This document shows, piece by piece, positions 53,690 to 63,451 of a DNA stretch of 64,000 nt. Numbering within the stretch: the first letter of the stretch is position 1; each line of letters starts with the position of its first letter. The position numbers and the translations under genes were made by a program. The notes beneath the pieces are model-generated. The model did not search any database. It was not told where the DNA came from and worked only from the letters and a program-made list of their open reading frames with translations. This DNA is from Mariprofundaceae bacterium (lineage in GTDB: Bacteria > Pseudomonadota > Zetaproteobacteria > Mariprofundales > Mariprofundaceae), in the NCBI GenBank assembly GCA_021772895.1, contig JAJFLC010000023.1, positions 1 through 64,000 on the forward strand. Direction: 5' to 3'.

Positions 53690-55048
53690 TTAACCTCTAA
53701 ACAAGCGTGCTAAATCATTATAAAAAGCAAACAACATAAGAATGGCAATTAAACTAATACCTATGATCTGGGTCTTTTCCATTAACGCTGGGGAAAGCGC
53801 TTTACCACGCACTTTTTCAAGGCCAATATATATTAAGTGCCCACCATCCAGTACCGGAATAGGCAAAAGATTCAAGACGGCAAGGTTAACCGAAATAAGT
53901 GCCAAAAACGATATAAATGAAACCAGCCCTAACTCTGCTGTTTTCCCTGCAAGTTGTGCAATCGCAATCGGGCCACCCAGATTTTCAGGAGAAATTGCAG
54001 CCGTTAGCATTTTCCCCATCACCTGACCCGTCATGATGGTCATCTCCCAGGTTCTTACAAATCCAAACATCACACCATCAGCAAAACCCATACGATATGT
54101 CACAGGCTCATGAACAGGTATAGCGTTAAGGCGAATACCGACCCGACCAAATCCAGCCTCATCAGCCACAGGAATCACAGTCAGGTTCAACACTGTTTTA
54201 TCACGTAACACATGAAATTTAACCGACTGACCTGCATGTTTTCGAATGACTTCGATCAATCCACGGATGCTTTGCGCTGGCACACCCTGTATCTGCAAAA
54301 TTTGATCGCCGGATTGAAGTCCGCCTCGCAGAGCGGCAGATTCACTCTCAACCGAATCGACCATAACTTTAATCCCGGGAGAAATACCAAGCTGCATGTC
54401 AGCGACATTAATCAGAAGAACATCCTCTTCAGGCACTGGCAATTCAAACTTTACAGAATAATTGCCACTATCTCGCTCCAGCTCTACTTCAACAAGCTCC
54501 CCTGACGCCAACTTCAGTTTCTCTTCCATCTCCTGCCATGAATGAATACTATGATTATTCAGCTTGCGAACAATATCCCCTTCCAGCATGCCTGCCTGCT
54601 CTGCAACCGAGGCAGGTGAAATGTTTCCAATGACGGGTGGCAATACTGTCTGCCCAATCCATCCAATGCACATATAAGCAATGATCGCAAAAATAAAATT
54701 AAAAACTGGTCCCGCAACTGCTACCGCAGCTCTTTTCCAGGGTAGCTGAACATCAAAAGCACGTTTTTTATCTGCTTCAGACACCTCCTCTTTTGTTTCC
54801 TTGCCCTGCTCTGTCAAGTTTTCACCCAGCATTTTCACATAACCACCAAGTGGAATTGCAGCAATGATATACTCAACTTCCTTATCCCTGCTTCGCCATG
54901 ATAACAGGGCAGGTCCAAAACCAATCGAGAATTTTTCGACTTTAATGCCAAGTTTACGTGCCACAATAAAGTGGCCAAATTCATGCACTGCAATCAACAA
55001 TGCAATGGCAACCACAAATGCCAATATGGTATGTAGTGTTTCTAACAC
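53690..55048 (-). CDS. rseP: RseP, site-2 intramembrane protease
   Basis: 452 residues. Zinc motif HEFGH in LIAVHEFGHFIVARKLG, two PDZ domains (SVAEQAGMLEGDIV, SAALRGGLQSGDQILQIQGV) and the third zinc ligand in LLPIPVLDGGHLIY. It cleaves anti-sigma factors and leftover signal peptides. It lies between dxr and bamA as in most proteobacteria and overlaps dxr by 7 bases. Confidence 0.96.
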   Translation of the reverse strand: MLETLHTILAFVVAIALLIAVHEFGHFIVARKLGIKVEKFSIGFGPALLSWRSRDKEVEYIIAAIPLGGYVKMLGENLTEQGKETKEEVSEADKKRAFDVQLPWKRAAVAVAGPVFNFIFAIIAYMCIGWIGQTVLPPVIGNISPASVAEQAGMLEGDIVRKLNNHSIHSWQEMEEKLKLASGELVEVELERDSGNYSVKFELPVPEEDVLLINVADMQLGISPGIKVMVDSVESESAALRGGLQSGDQILQIQGVPAQSIRGLIEVIRKHAGQSVKFHVLRDKTVLNLTVIPVADEAGFGRVGIRLNAIPVHEPVTYRMGFADGVMFGFVRTWEMTIMTGQVMGKMLTAAISPENLGGPIAIAQLAGKTAELGLVSFISFLALISVNLAVLNLLPIPVLDGGHLIYIGLEKVRGKALSPALMEKTQIIGISLIAILMLFAFYNDLARLFRG

Positions 55049-56232
55049 GTTATCATCACCTCTTCTGCCAAATATCGCGCATCGCGATCATACGACCATA
55101 CTTCATCCAGTGTATCTACGGGGAGATTTTTCACCTGCCCAAGAACCGACTCAACAACCTGCACAATCTGCATAAAACCAATACGCCGTTCTCTGAATGC
55201 CCTGTTTGCCACTTCATTGGCCGCATTGAGCGTAATCGACAGAGAGTCTTCACCTTTCATAACATCCTGAACGAGTCGCATCGCAGGAAAACGCTCATCA
55301 TCCACAGCCTGAAATGTTAACGACCCGGTTTTTGCCAGATCAAGCCATGGAATACCACTCTCTAACCGGGATTCTGAATGCATCGCATAAACAATCGGTG
55401 AGCGCATATCCGGCTCTGCCATCTGAGCCAAAATGGATCCATCCCGATATTCTACCATCGCATGCACAATGCTTTGAGGGTGGATTATCGCCGATAATTT
55501 TTCTGCCGGCATATTAAACAGCCAGCGAGCTTCAATAAGTTCCAGTGCTTTATTCATCATGGTTGCTGAATCAACACTGATCTTTGCCCCCATATTCCAA
55601 TTGGGATGTGCAATCGCCTCTTCAGGTGTGACGTTTTTCAATGTCTTCGGATCACGATCTCGAAAGGGGCCACCGGATGCGGTTAAAATAATCTTAGTTA
55701 CCGATTCTTTATCATGCCCTGTCAGGGCTTGATGCACAGCTGCATGTTCTGAATCAACCGGCACCACCTCAGCACCACTAGTGCTGGCTGCTTGCATAAA
55801 AATACGCCCTGCAGTTACTAAACATTCTTTGTTCGCCAAACCAACTCGTTTTCCCGCACGAACAGCAGCCAAAGCCGCCGGCAATCCCGCAGAACCCACC
55901 ATGGCAGCCATCACCATATCCACAGAACTCTCAGCAGCAGCCTCAACAGCAGCATCCATACCTGATTCAAGCACGACACCTTTTGGCAATGTTCCTTTTA
56001 ATGCCATTGCAGCAGCCGGATCAGTCATAATTACTTTTTCAGGCTGTACCATTTTCACAAGCTCACGCATTTTTTCAACATTCTGATGTCCCACCAGCGC
56101 ATAGGCAGAAAATCGGTCTGAATGCCTTCGCATGACATCAATGGTATTTGCGCCAATTGAGCCTGTTGCCCCAAGAATGGTAAGTTTCATACAAGCATGA
56201 TCCGGTTTTATGTCAGTGGCATCCTGGGTCAT
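55042..56232 (-). CDS. dxr: Dxr, 1-deoxy-D-xylulose-5-phosphate reductoisomerase
   Basis: 396 residues from the ATG at 56232, which overlaps the cdsA stop (ATGA). The Met at 56190, right before [12 protein letters not shown], is an alternative start. NADPH loop GATGSIG, metal/substrate motifs [18 protein letters not shown] and [18 protein letters not shown]. It commits carbon to isoprenoids through the MEP pathway, feeding UppS nearby. Confidence 0.95.
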   Translation of the reverse strand: MTQDATDIKPDHACMKLTILGATGSIGANTIDVMRRHSDRFSAYALVGHQNVEKMRELVKMVQPEKVIMTDPAAAMALKGTLPKGVVLESGMDAAVEAAAESSVDMVMAAMVGSAGLPAALAAVRAGKRVGLANKECLVTAGRIFMQAASTSGAEVVPVDSEHAAVHQALTGHDKESVTKIILTASGGPFRDRDPKTLKNVTPEEAIAHPNWNMGAKISVDSATMMNKALELIEARWLFNMPAEKLSAIIHPQSIVHAMVEYRDGSILAQMAEPDMRSPIVYAMHSESRLESGIPWLDLAKTGSLTFQAVDDERFPAMRLVQDVMKGEDSLSITLNAANEVANRAFRERRIGFMQIVQVVESVLGQVKNLPVDTLDEVWSYDRDARYLAEEVMITC

Positions 56233-57038
56233 AAGATCGCCATCCAAATAAACCCTACAGCCGGAATTGATGGTAACAATGCATCCGCCCGATCCAAAAT
56301 ACCACCATGCCCTGGCAGTATCGAACCACTATCTTTCGCTCCTACTGCTCGTTTGAGTGCTGATTCAGCCAAATCACCACCCACAGCAAGCAAAATTAAC
56401 ATGATAGAAAGCAGAGTCGCTTGCAGCATAGGCATACCCAACATCAGCACCCACACCGATGTGGCCGCAAAAGAACCAAATAGCAACGCACCACAGAAAC
56501 CTTCAACCGTTTTTCCCGGACTGACTGCCTGGCAAAGTTTCTTTGAGCCAAAAGCCTTTCCAACAAAATAAGCCGCAATGTCCGCACTCCAGACCCCAAC
56601 CATGGCGCCAGACAAAAACCATACACCACCGTCCTGCCGGTGAAGAATCATCAAAGACCATGCAAAGATAAGCAAAAGCGTCATCATCCACTGGATATAC
56701 ACGAGATTTTTAAAGTCATCGGGAAGTGAACTTTCCGTAGTATTCAGAAAAAACAGTAACGTCCACATCAGCATAGAAAAGAGAATTGCCGCTAACACGC
56801 CAACTCCAGCAGGAAAAACTGCCCAGCCAAGTAGTAAAACGGCCCAGGTCAATGCGGCACTCAACGCATAAAAAAGTATCCTGCGCATACCCACCATCAC
56901 CAATAATTCAGCAGTCATCATGAGTCCAACAATGGCTGCAAGTCGATCAAACCATGCATCGGAAAGAAAAAACATCCACAAAACTGCAAAAACAAACAAA
57001 ACCAAAGCCGTGATGATTCTTTTACTTAATTCACCCAT
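56229..57038 (-). CDS. cdsA: CdsA, phosphatidate cytidylyltransferase
   Basis: 269 residues from the ATG at 57038, which overlaps the end of uppS. About seven to eight membrane segments. The family signature [19 protein letters not shown] followed by ILDRAD is complete. It makes CDP-diacylglycerol for phospholipids. The frame extends 19 codons upstream, but those belong to uppS. Confidence 0.94.
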   Translation of the reverse strand: MGELSKRIITALVLFVFAVLWMFFLSDAWFDRLAAIVGLMMTAELLVMVGMRRILFYALSAALTWAVLLLGWAVFPAGVGVLAAILFSMLMWTLLFFLNTTESSLPDDFKNLVYIQWMMTLLLIFAWSLMILHRQDGGVWFLSGAMVGVWSADIAAYFVGKAFGSKKLCQAVSPGKTVEGFCGALLFGSFAATSVWVLMLGMPMLQATLLSIMLILLAVGGDLAESALKRAVGAKDSGSILPGHGGILDRADALLPSIPAVGFIWMAIL

Positions 57039-57789
57039 GTTTAGATACCTGTTCACTGGTTTGGCCAAATCGGCGTTCCCGTGAGGCAAAGTCATTCAAC
57101 GCATATTGAAGTTCATCTTTTGAATAATCAGGCCAATAGATATCACTGAAATAAAGTTCCGCATAAGCGGCATCCCAGAGATGGAAATTAGAAATTCGGC
57201 ATTCTCCACCCGTACGAATTAACAAATCCACAGGCATGAGATCATGCCGCCATAGGAAATCGCGAAATTGTTCGACACCAATTGATTCAAGTGCTTTTTC
57301 AGGCTCAGGCTGCTCACATACCCAGTGATACATATGTTTTACGCCAGCGATAATTTCCTGCTGTCCACCATAATTCAGACACAGTATAAGATCGATACGG
57401 GCGTTTAGCCTTGTTTCGTGGCAAGCATGGTTCACTGCTTTTTGTGCGCGTTCCGGCAATAGGGATAAATCACCAAGCGTTAACAGGCGGACACCGTTTT
57501 TTTGCATCCGGCCGAGTTCTCTGGGCAAAAGCATCGATAACAACGCCATCAAACCACGGACTTCTGCCTTGGGTCGATCCCAGTTTTCTGTGGAAAATGC
57601 ATAGAGAGAGATTTGTTTTACGCCTGCATCTGCAGCCCATTCAACCACTTCACGGGCACGCTCAGCGCCTTGACGATGTCCTTCCAGTCGAGGTAACCCC
57701 CGCTCTTTGGCCCAGCGTCCATTGCCATCCATGATAATAGCAACATGCCTTGGAACAGAACATGAAGTTCCATCAGTGGACCGATTCAT
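57031..57789 (-). CDS. uppS: UppS, undecaprenyl diphosphate synthase
   Basis: 252 residues. [20 protein letters not shown] includes the catalytic Asp; FSTENWDRP and [18 protein letters not shown] follow. It builds the C55 lipid carrier for peptidoglycan and O-antigen. Confidence 0.95.
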   Translation of the reverse strand: MNRSTDGTSCSVPRHVAIIMDGNGRWAKERGLPRLEGHRQGAERAREVVEWAADAGVKQISLYAFSTENWDRPKAEVRGLMALLSMLLPRELGRMQKNGVRLLTLGDLSLLPERAQKAVNHACHETRLNARIDLILCLNYGGQQEIIAGVKHMYHWVCEQPEPEKALESIGVEQFRDFLWRHDLMPVDLLIRTGGECRISNFHLWDAAYAELYFSDIYWPDYSKDELQYALNDFASRERRFGQTSEQVSKHG

Positions 57790-57800
57790 AAATTAGTTGA

Positions 57801-58343
57801 TTATACCGTTAGAATTTCTTTATCTTTATGCTCAATAATCAGTTCAACTTCTGCAATAAACTGATCTGTTACTTTCTGAACCTTGTCCTGCAAACGCTTC
57901 GTTTCATCTTCAGGAATCGCCTCATCTTTTTTCACTTCATCATTTGCATCACGGCGAATATTTCGAATTGAAACTTTAGCTTTTTCACCAATCTGCTTCA
58001 CCTGTTTCACAAGCTCTTTGCGGCGATCTTCTGTCAGCTCCGGAAGAACAATCCGTATAATCTCACCATCGTTGCTGGGGTTAAGTCCAAGATCGGAGGC
58101 AAGGATCGCTTTTTCGATGTCTCCTAACAGGCTCTTTTCCCATGGCGTTACGGTAATCATTCTAGGCTCAGGCACAGCCAGGCTTCCCACCTGTGCCAAT
58201 GGTGTGTTCGAGCCATAATAATTAACAAAAACATGATCAAGGAGTGATGCGTTAGCACGTCCCGTTCGAATCGTTGCCAACTCTGTTTTTAAAGCCGTGA
58301 TACTTTTTTGCATTCTGGATTCAAGTGCATCAAACATATTCAT
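57801..58343 (-). CDS. frr: Frr, ribosome recycling factor
   Basis: 180 residues, slightly short (usual 185). N-terminal [20 protein letters not shown], then [20 protein letters not shown] and [20 protein letters not shown]. It splits post-termination ribosomes with EF-G. It overlaps pyrH by 14 bases. Confidence 0.96.
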   Translation of the reverse strand: MNMFDALESRMQKSITALKTELATIRTGRANASLLDHVFVNYYGSNTPLAQVGSLAVPEPRMITVTPWEKSLLGDIEKAILASDLGLNPSNDGEIIRIVLPELTEDRRKELVKQVKQIGEKAKVSIRNIRRDANDEVKKDEAIPEDETKRLQDKVQKVTDQFIAEVELIIEHKDKEILTV

Positions 58344-59100
58344 TCTCCCCTTCTTTCACAAGCGTCCCCACCGACTCTCCAGAGACAGCTTTTAGCATCT
58401 GACCCTGTGTAGTCACATCAAAAACAATGATTGGCATTTGATTATCACGACAAAGTGATAGTGCCGTTGCATCCATCACGCCCAGCTGGCGATTTAAAGC
58501 TTCAGTAAATGTGAGTGTATCGTAACGCATGGCTTCCGGATCACGCATAGGATCGGCCGTATACACACCATCCACCTTGGTTCCTTTAAGCACCACATTC
58601 GCCTGAATTTCCATCGCTCTGAGACTTGCCGCTGTATCTGTTGTGAAATATGGATTACCCGTTCCCGCAGCAAAAATAACAATGCGCCCTTTTTCAAGGT
58701 GTCGGATAGAACGTCTGCGGATGTAAGGCTCCGCAACTTCTTTTACATGCAAGGCTGAAACAACCCGAACAGGCTCACCCTGACGTTCAATCGCATCCTG
58801 CAAGGCGATGGCATTCATCACCGTTGCCATCATGCCCATATAATCAGCACTTGCGCGATCCATGCCTGAAGCGGTACCCATCATGCCACGAAAGATATTT
58901 CCGCCGCCGATCACAATGGCAAGCTCCACGCCGCTTTTACGCACTTCAATCAACTCACGGGCAAGACGGTTAATTGTTTCAGGCTCAATACCATAACCGG
59001 AGCCACCCATTAATACTTCACCGGAAAGCTTCAACAGCACCCGTTTATAAGGCAATGTTGAAGTTGATCCGGTTTTAGCAATCATATCAGACTCAGCCAT
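58330..59100 (-). CDS. pyrH: PyrH, UMP kinase
   Basis: 256 residues, amino-acid-kinase fold. [50 protein letters not shown] and [10 protein letters not shown]. The first Met overlaps the tsf stop; a later start (Met6) would give 251 residues. It converts UMP to UDP. Confidence 0.95.
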   Translation of the reverse strand: MAESDMIAKTGSTSTLPYKRVLLKLSGEVLMGGSGYGIEPETINRLARELIEVRKSGVELAIVIGGGNIFRGMMGTASGMDRASADYMGMMATVMNAIALQDAIERQGEPVRVVSALHVKEVAEPYIRRRSIRHLEKGRIVIFAAGTGNPYFTTDTAASLRAMEIQANVVLKGTKVDGVYTADPMRDPEAMRYDTLTFTEALNRQLGVMDATALSLCRDNQMPIIVFDVTTQGQMLKAVSGESVGTLVKEGENEYV

Positions 59101-59989
59101 TCACCTGTGCAGCAACTTCAGCAGCGAAGTCCTCTTCTTTTTTATCAATGCCTTCACCAAGCTGGAAACGAGCAACAGAAACGATCTCTGCATCTGCCTG
59201 AATATTGGCAAGAGCCTTACCAACCTTCACATCAGTATCCATTACAAAATCCTGTTCAAGCAAACATACGTCTGAGTAAAACTTGCTCAACTGACCCGCA
59301 ACAATCTTTTCAATGATGGCTTCAGGCTTGCCACTTGCCGCTGCGCGCTCAGAAAGAACTGCACGTTCGCGTTCAACAGCCTCAGAAGACACATCAGCAC
59401 GCGCAATAAACTGCGGATTTACCGCCGCCACATGCATCGCCACACCACGTGAAAAATCATTCAATGCATCTGATGCGGCGCCTTTAATGCCGACCAACAC
59501 ACCAATTTTACCTGCACCATGTACATAAGCTGCAACCGCACCTGATTCAACTTTCACCAGTTCAAAACGACGAATACTCATGTTTTCACCAATCGTAGCG
59601 ATCAACTGTGATAACGCCTGTTCAACCGTCTGTTCCGCAGTGAAATTCAAAGCTTTAAGTGTATCTACATCCGCTGGGCTTTCCTTGATAATAAGTGAAG
59701 CAAGATCTTCAACAAAAGCTGTGAAGCTCTCGTTTTTACTTACAAAATCAGTTTCAGCATTTACTTCGATAACAACAGCCTTATTACCCACTGCCTTTGC
59801 CAAAACCACACCTTCCGCAGCGATTCGGCCAGCCTTCTTCGAAGCAGCTGACAGGCCTTTCTTACGCAGATAATCTACTGCAGCATCCAGGTTACCATCG
59901 GTTTCAACCAGTGCTTTTTTACAATCCATCATGCCTGCGCCACTCATCTCACGCAGTTTTTTCACATCAGCAGCCGTAATCTGGGCCAT
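59093..59989 (-). CDS. tsf: Elongation factor Ts
   Basis: 298 residues. [20 protein letters not shown] followed by [21 protein letters not shown] is the EF-Ts N-terminal UBA region; [14 protein letters not shown] is the second signature. It exchanges GDP on EF-Tu. It follows rpsB. Confidence 0.97.
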   Translation of the reverse strand: MAQITAADVKKLREMSGAGMMDCKKALVETDGNLDAAVDYLRKKGLSAASKKAGRIAAEGVVLAKAVGNKAVVIEVNAETDFVSKNESFTAFVEDLASLIIKESPADVDTLKALNFTAEQTVEQALSQLIATIGENMSIRRFELVKVESGAVAAYVHGAGKIGVLVGIKGAASDALNDFSRGVAMHVAAVNPQFIARADVSSEAVERERAVLSERAAASGKPEAIIEKIVAGQLSKFYSDVCLLEQDFVMDTDVKVGKALANIQADAEIVSVARFQLGEGIDKKEEDFAAEVAAQVNG

Positions 59990-60047
59990 CGTTCAATCCT
60001 CCATTATCTTTATGTGGCATCTTCATGCCTTTAAATCATTCAGTTGA

Positions 60048-60887
60048 TCAAGCGGCCTCAGCCTCATCTTTCTTTTCAACGACAACTTCCGATGTCTCAA
60101 CAACGGCTTCCGCGCTTTTTTCAGAATTTTCTTCAGAGGTTTCTTCCGAATTAGCGGCCATGTTTTCTACAAGGTCATCACCATCTTCAGCGTTTTCTAT
60201 CTGCCATGCTTCTGAACCTTCAATAATTGCATCTGTAATCTTACTACAGAACAAACGAACCGCACGAATCGCATCATCATTACCCGGAATAATATAATCA
60301 ACACCATCCGGGCTACAGTTTGAATCCACAACAGCAACAACTGGAATACCCAGCTTATGTGCCTCTTTCACTGCCAGTTCCTCTTTACGCACATCAACCA
60401 CAAACAGGCAATCCGGTAAATGAGTCATTTCAGCAATACCGCCAAGCGAGCGCTCCAGCTTATCCAGCTCACGCTGTTTCTGTAATGCTTCTTTCTTGGT
60501 CAAGAGCTCAAACGTACCTTCTTCTTTCTGACGCTGAAGATTTTTCATTTTACGAACAGACTGCTGTACAGTCGCAAAGTTAGTCAGTGTGCCACCCAGC
60601 CAGCGATGATTCACGTAGTAGTGACCTGCACGCAGACCTTCCTCTTTAATTGCATCACGCGCCTGACGTTTGGTACCAACAAACAAAACGCGACCACCAG
60701 CTTCTGCAAGATGCTGCATAAATGAATAAGCTTCATTGGCCATGCGAAGTGTTTTTTGAAGATCAATAATATGGATTCCGTTACGTTGACCGAAAATATA
60801 AGGGGCCATTTTTGGATTCCAGCGACGGGTCTGATGACCAAAGTGAACACCTGCTTCAAGCAGCTGTTTCATAGTAAAGTTAGACAT
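60048..60887 (-). CDS. rpsB: Ribosomal protein S2
   Basis: 279 residues from the ATG ending at 60887, which has GGAGGA five bases upstream; the frame extends 10 codons further without support. [35 protein letters not shown] and [13 protein letters not shown]-type segments are present. The last about 50 residues are a Glu/Ser-rich acidic tail, longer than in E. coli. First gene of the rpsB-lpxB run. Confidence 0.97.
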   Translation of the reverse strand: MSNFTMKQLLEAGVHFGHQTRRWNPKMAPYIFGQRNGIHIIDLQKTLRMANEAYSFMQHLAEAGGRVLFVGTKRQARDAIKEEGLRAGHYYVNHRWLGGTLTNFATVQQSVRKMKNLQRQKEEGTFELLTKKEALQKQRELDKLERSLGGIAEMTHLPDCLFVVDVRKEELAVKEAHKLGIPVVAVVDSNCSPDGVDYIIPGNDDAIRAVRLFCSKITDAIIEGSEAWQIENAEDGDDLVENMAANSEETSEENSEKSAEAVVETSEVVVEKKDEAEAA

Positions 60888-60917
60888 AAAGTCCTCCGAT
60901 TGTTTTATTTCCTCCAC

Positions 60918-61065
60918 CGTCCGTCACCCAGTTAGCTGTCAACATGGGCACAATGGATCAGACAGTGTGCGAATTCACTCATGGTGCATGCACCAGTGAG
61001 CGGGCGCGCTTTCTACCGAAAACGTATGATATAATCAAGTGTCACGTCTATTTCAGCAAAAAAAG
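60918..61065 (-). promoter_or_regulatory. Leader/promoter region of rpsB with a palindrome
   Basis: Contains GGTGCATGCACC (60983-60994), a perfect 12-base palindrome, with flanking CTCA/TGAG pairs forming a longer imperfect stem. On the minus strand GCACA...TGTGC makes a second possible stem. S2 represses its own synthesis through the leader in gammaproteobacteria. No promoter boxes are clear. Confidence 0.4.
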
Positions 61066-61725
61066 TTACGCACCCATAGCCCAGCCAATCAGTGCAAAAC
61101 TACCGCCCATAACCAACGGGCCAATCACGGTCTGAAACACACCAAAGATCAGCAGCGCAACAATAATTAGAAATCCATAAGGTTCGATTCGGGACAATTG
61201 GTAAGCCATAGGGCCAGGAAGCAAACCCACAGCCACCCGCCCACCATCCAAAGGTGGTAGTGGAAGCAGGTTAAAAATAAATAATACAAGGTTAATAATG
61301 ATCGATGCCTGACACATCAAAGCCAGCGGTTCCGCCATCCAGACCATGCCTTGTGGCATCTGTACCGCAACAGCCAATAACAACGTACTCACCAGCGCCA
61401 ACAGTAAATTGGTAACAGGGCCAGCCAAAGCCACCCAAATCATATCCCGTTTTGGGTTGCCCAGTTTACGAAAATCAACAGGGACTGGCTTGGCATAACC
61501 AAAAAGAAACGGTGAACCGACCACAAGTAACATTAAGGGGATTAAAACCGTTCCAACCGGGTCAATATGCTTGAGTGGATTCAACGTCAATCGTCCCATA
61601 AAGCGGGCTGTATTATCACCCAAACGATCAGCCACCCATCCATGTGCGACTTCGTGCAGCACAACAGCCAACACAACTGGCAATGCCCAGATACTTATCC
61701 CTCGAATGATTGCTTCAATGTCCAT
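61066..61725 (-). CDS. M50-family site-2 protease-like membrane protein
   Basis: 219 residues, five to six membrane segments. Zinc motif HEVAHGWVADRLGD and the second motif LLPLPPLDGGRVAV. This is the small PDZ-less class (COG1994, YwhC-like), unlike RseP. Its substrate is unknown. Its 3' end lies 179 bases upstream of rpsB in the same orientation. Confidence 0.9.
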   Translation of the reverse strand: MDIEAIIRGISIWALPVVLAVVLHEVAHGWVADRLGDNTARFMGRLTLNPLKHIDPVGTVLIPLMLLVVGSPFLFGYAKPVPVDFRKLGNPKRDMIWVALAGPVTNLLLALVSTLLLAVAVQMPQGMVWMAEPLALMCQASIIINLVLFIFNLLPLPPLDGGRVAVGLLPGPMAYQLSRIEPYGFLIIVALLIFGVFQTVIGPLVMGGSFALIGWAMGA

Positions 61726-61729
61726 GCGC

Positions 61730-61784
61730 GAACCTTAACAACCCACTGAAAAGAGAACAGTTATAATTATAATCGTTAAGGTTC
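61730..61784. promoter_or_regulatory. Inverted repeat and TATAAT palindrome between the M50 gene and cfa
   Basis: GAACCTTAAC (61730-61739) and GTTAAGGTTC (61775-61784) are a perfect 10-bp inverted repeat, 35 bases apart. Between them TTATAATTATAA (61761-61772) contains TATAAT on both strands. The site starts 4 bases from the M50 gene's start and may control both divergent genes. Confidence 0.5.
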
Positions 61785-61983
61785 ATTAAACTGTTTTGGG
61801 CTTAATACTTCAATACCTTACACCCGGTGTATTCACCAAACCAGTTTGCAGAATTTCGGCCATTGCCTGAATTTTTGATGATTTATGGTTAATAAAGCAC
61901 TTCACTCGTTATGCATGTGCAATTTGCATCTTCTTCGATGATGCTTAAGCTCCAACGCTGATAAGATAATACAGGAGGGAGAG

Positions 61984-63294
61984 ATGCCACTTTTCTCAGA
62001 TCAGGATCGTCTGACAGCAGCTCGTAAACTTTTCGAATATGTTGGAAAGCTGACTAATTTACGCATTTCAATCCGCCTGTGGGATGGTTCAATGGTTCCA
62101 CTGAGCAACGATGTTGATCCGAATTTCTTTATTTCAATCAGCGGCCCCGGTGTTTTGGGTGCTCTGATGCGCAAACCAACCTATGAAAACCTCCTGTTTC
62201 ATTATGCCAGTGGATATATTGATATACACGGTGATCTCATTGATTTTTCTACGGTTGCACGCGAAAAACGTCCAAAAGATAAACTCAAAAAAATCAGTAA
62301 GTTACAAATACTCAAGCAGGCATTTCCGCTTTTTCTAACCCCTTCCGATAAACCTGTCGTTCAACATGAGTTTCAACACGATGCCATTGGCCGCAAGGAA
62401 TCACGCAGGGATAACAAAGAATTTATTCAATTCCATTATGATGTCAGCAATGACTTTTATGCCCTCTTTCTCGGCAAAGAGATGCAATACTCCTGCGGTT
62501 ATTTTAAAGAGCCGGGCAATTCTATCGATCAGGCTCAATTTGATAAACTGGATATGATCTGCAAAAAGTTGCGATTGAAGCAAGGTGAAAAGATGCTCGA
62601 CATCGGTTGCGGCTGGGGTGGTCTGATCTGTCATGCCGCTCAACACTACGGCGTGCAGGCACATGGCGTGACGCTGTCGCAAAAGCAGTTCGATTTCGCT
62701 ACAGCCAAGGTGAAAAGACTCGGCCTCGAAGATCAGATCAAAATTGAGTTACGTGATTATGCCACCCTTGATGGCACTTACGACAAAATCTCAAGTGTCG
62801 GCATGTTTGAGCATATCGGCATTGCCAATATGCCTCACTATTTCCAAAAAATAAATTCCCTGCTTCGAGATCGCGGTATTTTGATGAACCACGGCATCTC
62901 AAGAAAAGCAAAAGCAACCCCCCGTGCTGCAAAAAGAATTCGCCCTGAACGCAGGCTTCTGCTAAAATATATTTTCCCAGGCAGTGAATTGGACAATGTC
63001 GGCCATACGATTGATACGATGGAGTTAAGCGGCTTTGAAGTTCACGATGTCGAAGCCTGGCGTGAACATTATGCTTTAACCACTCAACACTGGTACCGTG
63101 AGCTCATGAACAAAAAAGAAGAGGCCATCGCATTTGTCGGAGAAGAAAAATTCCGTATGTGGGCCCTTTATCTGGCGGGTGTATCCATTGGCTTTGCCGA
63201 TGGTTCCATGCACATATGTCAGGTTGTAGCCACCAAACGTGCCAGCAAAGGGCCATCTGACCTGCCACTCACACGTAGCGATTTATATCAATAG
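61984..63294 (+). CDS. cfa: Cyclopropane-fatty-acyl-phospholipid synthase
   Basis: 436 residues. N-terminal lipid-interacting domain, then the SAM fold: MLDIGCGWGGLICHAAQHYG, with YSCGYFKE, MFEHIGIANM and YIFPGSELDNVGH. It transfers a methylene group from SAM to unsaturated chains of phospholipids, usually in stress or stationary phase. AGGAGGGAGAG before the ATG is a very strong ribosome site. Confidence 0.95.
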   Translation: MPLFSDQDRLTAARKLFEYVGKLTNLRISIRLWDGSMVPLSNDVDPNFFISISGPGVLGALMRKPTYENLLFHYASGYIDIHGDLIDFSTVAREKRPKDKLKKISKLQILKQAFPLFLTPSDKPVVQHEFQHDAIGRKESRRDNKEFIQFHYDVSNDFYALFLGKEMQYSCGYFKEPGNSIDQAQFDKLDMICKKLRLKQGEKMLDIGCGWGGLICHAAQHYGVQAHGVTLSQKQFDFATAKVKRLGLEDQIKIELRDYATLDGTYDKISSVGMFEHIGIANMPHYFQKINSLLRDRGILMNHGISRKAKATPRAAKRIRPERRLLLKYIFPGSELDNVGHTIDTMELSGFEVHDVEAWREHYALTTQHWYRELMNKKEEAIAFVGEEKFRMWALYLAGVSIGFADGSMHICQVVATKRASKGPSDLPLTRSDLYQ

Positions 63295-63296
63295 CA

Positions 63297-63325
63297 TGTA
63301 AGAAACCATCGCGTTGTTTACACAT
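63297..63325. repeat. 29-bp dispersed repeat, copy B, after cfa
   Basis: TGTAAGAAACCATCGCG then TTGTTTACACAT, 26 of 29 identical to 16981-17009. It begins two bases after the cfa stop codon in the gap that converges with ilvD. Confidence 0.6.
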
Positions 63326-63365
63326 TTGCTATGAACATGGAGATGTTACTCATGTTTGATCAACT

Positions 63366-63407
63366 ATTTGCATCATATTGCAAATGCTAACCAGACGCTA
63401 ACCAGAC
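63366..63407. repeat. Short hairpin followed by an 11-bp tandem repeat
   Basis: ATTTGCA-TCATAT-TGCAAAT (63366-63385) is a perfect 7-bp inverted repeat. Directly after it GCTAACCAGAC occurs twice in tandem (63386-63396, 63397-63407). No T-run, so not a canonical terminator for cfa or ilvD. Confidence 0.5.
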
Positions 63408-63451
63408 AATGTGACATCCATATTTTACTGAGGTCGCCACGCCTACATAAG

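Noticed and set aside
63386-63407. Possible CRISPR or satellite array
   Set aside because: Only two adjacent 11-bp copies and no spacers.
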